From: Verrucomicrobiota bacterium
Lineage (GTDB): Bacteria; Verrucomicrobiota; Verrucomicrobiia; Chthoniobacterales; SZAS-18
DNA: 34,125 nt
Assembly: GCA_018240025.1 (NCBI GenBank)
Contig: JAFEGM010000035.1
Location: 1-34,125 of the forward strand
Direction of reading: 5' to 3'
This document shows positions 14,546-22,200 of this stretch, one piece after another (positions within the stretch are counted from its first letter, which is position 1; each line of letters begins with the position of its first letter). The notes under the pieces are model-generated. The model was given only the letters and a program-made list of their open reading frames with translations, ran no database searches and was not told the origin of the DNA. The position numbers and the translations under genes are program-made.

Positions 14546-15205
14546 TCAGTCGACGAAGCCGGTCAGGCGCTGGAAGTAGGCCAGATCGGTCGGCAGTTCC
14601 TTGACCGCGACCGCCGGGGTGCCGGCGTAGAGCGTGTGCGTCACGGTCTGGGCCTTGTTCAGCAGCGACTTCGCACCCAGCACGCAGAAGTCCGGCAGCG
14701 CGGAGCCGCCCAGCAGCACGCTGTTCGTCCCGACAAAGCAATAGCTGCCGATGCGCACGGGTGCGGCCGACTGCCGGTTGGCAGAGAGGTCAATGCTGTG
14801 GGTCAGGATCTGCGAGGAGAAGCCGGCGAAGGTGGTGAACTCCCCCAGGCTGACGCTGTCGGTGCAGTCGATGAGATGCCGGTTGGTGATCGCGCTGTGC
14901 GCGCCGACCAGCAACTCGGGCCGCCGCTCCGGCAGGTGGGTGAAATGCCGTGCCCCGCCTTCCGGGAAGCCGGTGATCCAGCAGCCGCGGCCGATGCTGG
15001 CGTGCGCACCGAGGCGGAGCAGCGTGAGGCCCTTCACGACCGTGAGGTGCCCGATCGACGAGTGCTCGCCCAGCTCGAGCTGCCGCGGGAAGACCCAGGC
15101 GAGGCCGATGCGGGCGGTCGGGTGAATGCGGTAGCCGAAGGCGAAGGCCAGCCAGCGGCGGCGGAGCGGCCACGGCAGGAGGCAGGCGAAGAGTTTCTTG
15201 ATCAC
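14546..15205 (-). CDS. Left-handed beta-helix O-acetyltransferase (WcaF-like)
   Basis: The 219-residue product starts at a GTG at 15205 that overlaps the preceding gene's TGA (GTGA). It shows hexapeptide-repeat periodicity: IHPTARIGLAWVFPRQLELG, SIGHLTVVKG, LRLGAHASIGRGCWITGF, and near the C-terminus VRIGSYCFVGTNSVLLGGSA, LPDFCVLGAKSLLNKAQTVT and YAGTPAVAVKEL. This is the acetyl-CoA-dependent O-acetyltransferase fold of the WcaF/NodL/LpxA superfamily. HSIDLSANRQSAAPVRIG provides the conserved active-site His region. It probably acetylates a sugar of the surface glycan in the cytoplasm. The start MIKKLFACLLPWPLRRRWLA is amphipathic and may touch the membrane. Acceptor sugar unknown. Confidence 0.85.
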   Translation of the reverse strand: MIKKLFACLLPWPLRRRWLAFAFGYRIHPTARIGLAWVFPRQLELGEHSSIGHLTVVKGLTLLRLGAHASIGRGCWITGFPEGGARHFTHLPERRPELLVGAHSAITNRHLIDCTDSVSLGEFTTFAGFSSQILTHSIDLSANRQSAAPVRIGSYCFVGTNSVLLGGSALPDFCVLGAKSLLNKAQTVTHTLYAGTPAVAVKELPTDLAYFQRLTGFVD

Positions 15206-16347
15206 AGGCGAAGCGCCGCCGCGAAGGCGTCGAGGTAGGCGTCGAGCATGATCTCAGGCGCGTGGCGCGCAACATTGGCCCGCGCAGCCGGGCGGGTCGC
15301 CTCGGGCGTGCGCAGCACGGCGCGCACCGCGGCGGCGTAGCCCGGCACATCGTCCAGACCGACGACCCAGGCCCCACCGGGTCCGGCGACCTCCGGCAGC
15401 GGTTCCACGTCACTGCAGATGACCGGACAATCGCAGGCCTGTGCCTCCAGGATCGGCCAGCCGAAGCCCTCGGCGCGCGAGGGAAAGACGAGCGCGGTGG
15501 CGGCGGAATAGAGCGCTTCGAGCGTCGGCTCGTCTGGCCCGGGTACCTCGACGACCCGGTCCGCCACGCCGAGTTCGCGCGCCAGCGCCCACTGCGCCGC
15601 CGTCAGCCGCTCGCCGGCGAAGACAGCGATGAGCGGGATTTCAGAAAGCGCGGCCAGCAGCCGCAGCAGCAACGGCCGGTTCTTGCGCGGCTGGCTCGAG
15701 CCGACGTGCAGGATCCAGGGCTGATCCTGCGGCACCGTCGGCGCCGCCTGGCGCAAACGGGCCCAGGCCTCGTCCCTGGGCAGCGCGCGGTAGGGTTGGT
15801 TGAGACAGAGCGGCACCACGCGCAGCTCCGGGCGGGCTTGGCCGCGCGTGACCAGGCGCTCGGCATCGCGCCGGGTGGCTTCGGAGTCGCAGACCACGAG
15901 ATCGGCCTGCTGCAGTCCGGCGAGGATGGCCCGCTGCTGCGCGCGACCGGTGGAGCCGATCCGATACTCGGCATCGGCCTCCTCCAAGGCATAGCGCACG
16001 GCCAGCAAGTCGTGGCAGGTCACCACGACTCGGACCCGCGGTGCCATTCGGCGGATCCAGGGGACGTAGAGCGCGTTGGAGTGATCGGCGATGTGCACCA
16101 CGGCCGGAGCGTCGCGGCGCAGGCGCCAGGCCAACGCGGCCGGGAAGCCGACGTATTTGTCGAGATAGCCAAACCATTTGCCCGCGCCTTGCACCGTGCT
16201 CCCGGTCAGTCGGCCCAGGCCCACCGCCGGATCGCAGGGCCGCAGTTCCACCCCGCGGGCCGGTAGCTGCTGCCGGAGCAGGGCGGCGAACCGCAGCATC
16301 GATTCCTGCCCGTCGCGGGCGTAGTTGCCGAGGCTGAGGATGCGCAT
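15202..16347 (-). CDS. Glycosyltransferase family 4
   Basis: The 381-residue GT-B enzyme starts at MRILSLGNYARDGQ (ATG at 16347, chosen over an upstream in-frame GTG/ATG because it gives the family's first strand and lies 4 bp after the upstream stop). Landmarks are VVHIADHSNALYVPW, VVVTCHDLLAVRYALEE, the donor-binding WILHVGSSQPRKNRPLLLRL, and the E-x7-E element AEGFGWPILEAQACDCPVIC around residues 288-307. It contributes one glycosidic bond in assembly of the glycan repeat unit. The stop overlaps the start of the acetyltransferase gene (GTGA), so the pair is coupled. The donor cannot be deduced. Confidence 0.88.
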   Translation of the reverse strand: MRILSLGNYARDGQESMLRFAALLRQQLPARGVELRPCDPAVGLGRLTGSTVQGAGKWFGYLDKYVGFPAALAWRLRRDAPAVVHIADHSNALYVPWIRRMAPRVRVVVTCHDLLAVRYALEEADAEYRIGSTGRAQQRAILAGLQQADLVVCDSEATRRDAERLVTRGQARPELRVVPLCLNQPYRALPRDEAWARLRQAAPTVPQDQPWILHVGSSQPRKNRPLLLRLLAALSEIPLIAVFAGERLTAAQWALARELGVADRVVEVPGPDEPTLEALYSAATALVFPSRAEGFGWPILEAQACDCPVICSDVEPLPEVAGPGGAWVVGLDDVPGYAAAVRAVLRTPEATRPAARANVARHAPEIMLDAYLDAFAAALRL

Positions 16348-16351
16348 GGCC

Positions 16352-17791
16352 TCAGGGCTGAAGCGGAGCGGGCGGCCGCGGACCGTGCAGCTGCTCGGCA
16401 TAGACGGAACGCCCGCGCGGCCGGCTTGGCGCCTCGGCCACCGGCTCGGGTTCGGCGGTCGATCCCGACTCCACCTCGCGGATGGCCGCCAGGGCGATGC
16501 CGCAGGAGAAGACCGCGAAGCCCAGCGCGGTCGGCTGACCGATCTGCCCGGTCGCGAGCGTCAGCGCTCCGCTGGAGAAGAGCAGCAGGGCGAGCGTCTG
16601 GCCCTCGGCCAGCGAGTCGAGCGTGCGCCGAAAGACATGCAGCACCACCCCAAAGCGGAGCACGATGAAGAGCAGGCCGAGGATGGGACCGCTCTCGAAG
16701 ATGGCGCGGCCGATGTCGCCCTCGGAGAGCAGGAAGGTGCGCTTGCCGACCAGCAGAGCCGAGCCGGCGTTCGTGCCCACGCCCAGCCCGTAACCGAACA
16801 GCGGCGCTTCGGTCACGTGGATGAAGGGCGCAAATTGATCGTAGAGAAAACGGTAGATGAAGCCGCGCTTGATGTTCTCCTCGTCGCCGAAGCGGTCCTC
16901 CAGCACGTCGAAGCCGGCGCGGGTGACCGTGATGTAGTTCAGCACGATGAAGCCGACGAAAATGATCAGAAGCATCCGCCAGGTGCGCTTGGCGAACTCC
17001 GGACGCCGCACGCAGACGAGCGCGACGCCGAGGATGACGGTGATGCACGCGCCGACCGCGCTGCGGCTGCCGGAGAGGGCCAGCATCACGCCGGAGGAGC
17101 AGGCGGCCACGAAGGCCAGCCACTTCGGGAAGCGATCGCGCTCGAGCAGTTCGTAGCAGAGATAGGCGACGATGAGCGTCAGGTAGCTCACCAGTCCGTT
17201 GGTGTAGGAGAAAGTGCCGGGGGGGCGGATCTTGCCGAGCGAGGTCTCGATCTGCCGCCCTTCGCCGCCGGCGGCGACATTGATCCAGGAATCGGAAGGC
17301 GACTGGAATTGAATCAGCACCAGCAGAGCCATGGCGGGCGAAAGCAGCATCAGCCACCAGCCGATCCGCAGTACGTCCTCGCGGTCGAAGTAGATCGGAA
17401 TGACCCAGATCAGCGGCAGGAAGAGAAAGTTCGTGCGGACTCCGTAAAGCGTGACCTGCAGACTCTGGGTGAAGGCGCCGCTGACCACCCCGGAGATATC
17501 GCCGGCCAGCATGGAGATGGCGAAGGAGATCACGCCGAGCACGCCGGTGGCGACGACGAAACCATTGCCCGGGAACTTTCCCTGCACCGCGGCCTGCGCG
17601 TAGATGAGCAGCAGCACGGGATCGCGGATGACCAGCAGGGCGGCATTGAACTCGGGCAGGATCCACTTCCGCAGCGACCCCTCGAAAATCCAGAGCCAGA
17701 GGAAGAGCCAGATCAGCCGGCGGGCAAAGAGATCCTCGGCCGGGATGTCGGTCCGCGGAGCAGGCCAAAAGGTGCCTTGAAAGGAGTTCAT
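16352..17791 (-). CDS. O-antigen polymerase/ligase-like membrane protein
   Basis: The 479-residue product starts at the ATG at 17791, which overlaps the previous gene's TGA by 4 bp. It has about twelve hydrophobic helices. The large periplasmic segment carries PSDSWINVAAGGEGRQIETS and RPPGTFSYTNGLVSYLTLIV (the P-x-G-T-F-x-x-x-N-G pattern typical of Wzy/WaaL-like proteins), then LALSGSRSAVGACITVILGV and APLFGYGLGVGTNAGSALLV. These match the Wzy_C/O-antigen ligase superfamily, which polymerises repeat units or joins them to an acceptor in the periplasm. The last ~45 residues are a Pro/Arg-rich cytoplasmic tail. In this operon it is the obvious candidate for the polymerase; ligase is the alternative. 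The open frame continues far upstream, but that part is out-of-frame shadow of the neighbouring GT4 gene. Confidence 0.85.
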   Translation of the reverse strand: MNSFQGTFWPAPRTDIPAEDLFARRLIWLFLWLWIFEGSLRKWILPEFNAALLVIRDPVLLLIYAQAAVQGKFPGNGFVVATGVLGVISFAISMLAGDISGVVSGAFTQSLQVTLYGVRTNFLFLPLIWVIPIYFDREDVLRIGWWLMLLSPAMALLVLIQFQSPSDSWINVAAGGEGRQIETSLGKIRPPGTFSYTNGLVSYLTLIVAYLCYELLERDRFPKWLAFVAACSSGVMLALSGSRSAVGACITVILGVALVCVRRPEFAKRTWRMLLIIFVGFIVLNYITVTRAGFDVLEDRFGDEENIKRGFIYRFLYDQFAPFIHVTEAPLFGYGLGVGTNAGSALLVGKRTFLLSEGDIGRAIFESGPILGLLFIVLRFGVVLHVFRRTLDSLAEGQTLALLLFSSGALTLATGQIGQPTALGFAVFSCGIALAAIREVESGSTAEPEPVAEAPSRPRGRSVYAEQLHGPRPPAPLQP

Positions 17792-19035
17792 ACGGCCGCG
17801 GGGGGGGAAGCCAGACATTGGCGCACGGCTTGCGCCAGGCCGGTGCGATAGACACTCCAATCGAGGCGGGCGGCCTTGCGCCGGGCCGCCGCGCTCATCT
17901 CGCGACAAAGCTCGCGCCGGGTGGCCAGCCGGTCGAGCCGGTCGGCCATGGCGTCGACGTCGCGTACCGGCACGATGAAGCCGTCCTCGCCGTCGGTCAG
18001 CACGTCGGGCCCGCCGGTGTGCGGGGTCGTGATGACCGGCAGGCCACACGCGAGCGCCTCGAGGATGACGAGGCCGAAGCCCTCGAAGAGCGAGGGGAAA
18101 AGCATGACGTCGTGCTGGCACATGGTGGCCAGCACTTCCTCCGCAGGCAGCGTGGGAATCCAGCGATGGCGGCGCAACGCCGCGTCCAGCGGAGCGCATT
18201 CTCCCCGCAGTCGCGAACCGACCAGCGTGAACTCGATGCCCCGGCCGAGCCGCTCGACGGCGCGCAGCGCGTGCGAGAGGCCTTTGCGCTGAGTGAGCGT
18301 GCCGACGAAAAGCACGCGCAGCGGCCCATCCGGCCGACGCTGTTCGGGCAGCGGAGCCGGCGCGCCATACGGCACCACGTGGACGGGCGCGGCGAAGCCG
18401 GGCGCGCGCTGCAGGGTGCTGGCGGTGAAGCGACTGGCCACGAAGACCTCGTCGGCCGTCAGCAACTCGCGCTCCTTCTTCTGCAGTTTGGCCGAGCTGT
18501 CGTAGATGCCGTCGAGCGTGGGCATCCACTCCGGCTCGCGCACGGCTTCGTCGTGATAGATGTCCTGCGCTGCGCGCCAGTAGCCGATGGGTAGGTCGTA
18601 CAGGCAGCGCAGCCCGCGCTCCCGCGCCGCCGTGAAGGTCTCGCGGGCGCCGTCCTCGTAGGAATACACCGCTTTCGCGCCCGGCATTGCACCCGAGCGC
18701 AGGGCCCGGGCGACGCGTTCGTCCAGGCCGCGGTAGACGCCGTCCACGCTGAAGATCCCGTGTTCGTGGCGCGAGAGGGAGTCGAAGCCGAGCTTGGTCG
18801 AGAGCACGCGCCCCCACTCGAGCCAGGGCGAGACGTCGAGCTTCGGCCGCACCGGCGCCGGAAAGGCACGGCGCGCGAGCTGGGCCCGCAGCCGGCCGCG
18901 GACGAGCGAGGAGAGCGGCGCATCCGGATTCCAGCGGATGCAGGTGAAGACGCGCTCCAGCAGGCCAGCCTCCTCGAGCGCCAGGGCGGCATGCCAGACG
19001 TTCGAGTTGCCGATGGGATGGGAGAAAATCGTCAC
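17788..19035 (-). CDS. Glycosyltransferase family 4, first gene of glycan operon
   Basis: The 415-residue GT-B enzyme starts MTIFSHPIGNSNVWHAALAL. Landmarks are the middle VVPYGAPAPLPEQRRPDGPL followed by LRVLFVGTLTQRKGLSHALR (donor-phosphate strand with Arg/Lys) and the E-x7-E element FEGFGLVILEALACGLPVIT around residues 314-333, followed by TGGPDVL. It is somewhat longer than the other two GT4 proteins because of an N-terminal insert carrying acidic and Tyr-rich segments (GAMPGAKAVYSYEDGARETF). As the first gene of the minus-strand cluster it is divergent from the alpha-2-macroglobulin gene. The 240-bp spacer 19036-19275 must hold the operon promoter, but I could not identify convincing -35/-10 boxes. 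Confidence 0.88.
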   Translation of the reverse strand: MTIFSHPIGNSNVWHAALALEEAGLLERVFTCIRWNPDAPLSSLVRGRLRAQLARRAFPAPVRPKLDVSPWLEWGRVLSTKLGFDSLSRHEHGIFSVDGVYRGLDERVARALRSGAMPGAKAVYSYEDGARETFTAARERGLRCLYDLPIGYWRAAQDIYHDEAVREPEWMPTLDGIYDSSAKLQKKERELLTADEVFVASRFTASTLQRAPGFAAPVHVVPYGAPAPLPEQRRPDGPLRVLFVGTLTQRKGLSHALRAVERLGRGIEFTLVGSRLRGECAPLDAALRRHRWIPTLPAEEVLATMCQHDVMLFPSLFEGFGLVILEALACGLPVITTPHTGGPDVLTDGEDGFIVPVRDVDAMADRLDRLATRRELCREMSAAARRKAARLDWSVYRTGLAQAVRQCLASPPAAV

Positions 19036-19275
19036 GGAGCGCAGCTGATCTTAGCCGATCGCGTCCGATGCGCCGCAGAAAACGGCGGGGCGCGCAGACG
19101 GCACGAGTAGCATTGCAGAGAAACTGTTAAACGCGCTCGGGCGGAGCATTACGCGAACAGAAACCCTCCCGGAGCCCGCACCGGGCGTCAAACGGAGGCC
19201 GAAAACTAATTCCGCGTGACAGGGTGGGGGCGGCCTTTGAGCGTTCCGCGTCGTCCGCATCGGCCGACGCCTTCG

Positions 19276-22200
19276 ATGTCCTCCTCCTCATTTCTGCGGC
19301 GCTCCGCGAGCGCGGCTTCCGGCCTGGCCCGCCGGTCTCTCCGGGCCTGTTTCGGCGAAATCTCTTGGCGTCCGCCCGCCTGGTTGCGCGCGCTGGCCGC
19401 GGCACCGCAACGGCATCCCGCGGCGTCCGCGGTGGTCGCGCTGCTCCTACCCGCACTCGGCGTGGGTGCCTGGCAGGCCCGGCAGTGGGCTCGCTCCCGG
19501 CCCCAGCCGCGGCTGGTCGAGGCAAAGATGGAGGCGCCCCGTGAGACGCGCTTCGTGGCGGGTAAACCGCTCCAGCCGTTGCCGCTCGAGGTGCGCTTTT
19601 CCGCCCCGGTGGCGCGGCTCGACAAGACGTCGCGGACGGTGCGCGAGGGGGTGCGGCTCGATCCGCCCCTGCCCGGCGCCTGGGAATGGGTCAACGATTC
19701 GGCGCTGGTCTTCCGCCCCACCGAGGACTGGCCGGCCGACACCACCCTGCGGGTCACGCTCGAGCCGAGCCTGTTCGCGCCCGGCACGCGCCTGCCGCGG
19801 AACGAGCTGAGCGCGCGGACCGCCCCGCTCACGGTGAAGTTCGAGCAGGCGATGCTCTACCAGGACCCGCGCGATCCGAGCGTGAAGCAGATCACGGCCA
19901 CCATCCTGGCCTCGCATCCGGTCGCGCTGGCCGAGGTCGAGAAGTCGCTGCAGCTGAAGGTGCTCGGCGAATCGGCGGTGCTCCGCCCGACCGCCGCGGG
20001 TGCGGCCTTCACGCTCGCGCCGGGCGAGCACCAGCGGCAGTTCTTCCTCCGCAGCGCCAACGTCGCGCTGCCCGAGCGGGAGGACTTCGTGCGCCTCGAA
20101 CTCCCGGCCGGCCTCCCCGCGCTGAAGGGCGGCGCCCGGACCGCGAGCGCAGCCGAGGCCAAGGTGCGCATTCCCGATCTCTACAGCTATTTCGCGGTGC
20201 AGTCGGCCCGCGGGCTGATCGTCAATGACAAGGCGGGCGATCCCGGACAGGTGCTGCTGGTCGAGACGACCGTGACGATGAAGCCCGAGCAGTTCGCGGC
20301 CGGCGTGGAGCTATTCCTGCTGCCGGCACGCAATCCGCGCATCGTGCGCGAAGCGCCGACTCCGACGGAAAGCGAAAGCTCGGACGAAGACGAGGAAGGC
20401 TCGCGCCGCCGCGAGCGCGATTCGGACGAGGACGATTCGACGGAGGGCGAAGCCCGCTCCGTCGAGGCCGTGCCCGAAGTGCCCGCCTTCGACGAGTGGA
20501 AGGCGGGCGAGGTCACCGACGAGGTGCTGGCCGCGTCCGAAAAGGTCGCGCTCACCCTCGTGCCGAGTGCCGAGCCGCTGGCGTCCAGCCACGCCTTCCG
20601 TTTCCGGACCGCGCGCGAAGGGCTGCTTTTCGTGCGGGTGAAGAAGGGGCTGAAGGCGGCCGGCGGCTATCTGCTGCGAAACGATTTCTTCACCGTCCTC
20701 GAAACGCCGCTGCCGCCGCAGGGCGTGGAGATTCAGGGCGAGGGCGGGGTGCTGGCCCTGACCGGCGAACGGAAGCTCTCGCTCCGCTCGCGCGGTCTGC
20801 AGCTGATCGAATACGAGATCGCCCAGGTCCCGGCGGATCAGATCAACCATCTCGTCAGCCAGACCAGCGGCAGCTTCAGCGACCCGGAGTTCCGCAGCGG
20901 CAGCTTCACGCGCGAGAACTTGGCGCGGATCGCGACCGAGCGGCAGCCGGTGGCGATGAAGAACCGCAGCGAGGCCGATTTCCTGGCCTTCGATCTGTCG
21001 AAGCACCTGCAGGCGCCAGGCTCGGAGAAGCGCTTCCGGCAGGGCCTCTTCTTCCTCAAGGCGCGCGGGCTCGATCCGAAATCGCTCAAGCCGGTCAAGG
21101 GCGCCGAGGTGGCCGGGCGCTTCCTGCTCGTCACGGATCTCGGGCTGATCGTGAAGGCGAATGCCGACGGCACGCGCGAGGTCTTCGTGGCTTCGCTCAA
21201 GTCGCGCCAACCGGCAGCCGGCGTGACGGTCGACATCCTCGCGCGCAACGGACTCGTCGTGGCCACCGCCACCACGGGCGCGGACGGCCGGGCGGCGCTG
21301 GCGGCGGTCGACAAGCTGGAGCGCGATCGCAAGCCCGTGGCCATCGTGGCGCGGCGCGGCGACGACACCGCGTTCCTGCCGTATGCGGCGCGCGATCGCG
21401 GACTGGATTTCTCGCTCTTCGACACCGGCGGCGTGCAGGCCAAATCGGGCGCGGAGCTGGACGGATTCCTCTTCACCGAACGCGGGGTCTATCGGCCCGG
21501 CGATGCCGTGCGCATCGGCGCGCTCCTGCACCGGCGCGACTGGCAGCCCGCCCCCGAGGGCGTGCCGCTGGAGATCGAGGTGATCGACCCTGCAGGCACG
21601 AAGAGTCGCGTGACGAAGCTGGCGCTGCCGAGCTCCGGCTTTGCCGAGGCGTCGTATGCGACCACGCCCGACTCGCCCACCGGCGACTACACGCTGCGGT
21701 TGCATCTGCTGAAGGAAGGCAAGCGCAGCGGCGTGCTCGGCGAAGAGCGATTCTGGGTGAAGGAATTCCTCCCCGACACCATGCGGATCGAGGCGAAGCT
21801 TTCGCAGCCGAGCGCGCGGGGCTGGGTCACGCCGGCGGAACTGAAGGCAAACGTGTCGCTGCAGAATCTCTACGGCATCGCCGCTTCGGACCGGCGTTTG
21901 AAGGCGCAGCTGGAGCTGTCGCCCAGCGGCTTTTCGTTCCCGGAATACGAAGGCTGGCGCTTCTTCGATCCGCTGCAGGATCGCAAGGGCAAGAAGCGCG
22001 AGCTGCAGACGGTCGAGCTGGGCGAGCGCCAGACCGACGCCCAGGGCGCTGGCGAATTCCCGCTCGAACTCGGCCGCTTTGCCGATGCCACCTACGCGCT
22101 CACCTTTCGCGTCGAGGGCTTCGAGGCCGAGTCCGGGCGCAGCGTCAGCGCGTTGGCCCAGGCGCTCGTCTCGCCGCTGGCCTTCGTCGCTGGCTGGAAG

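Noticed and set aside
16352..18817. An 821-residue fusion of glycosyltransferase-like and polymerase sequence
   Set aside because: The first half is out-of-frame shadow of the GT4 gene; the real polymerase gene starts at 17791 with an ATGA overlap.
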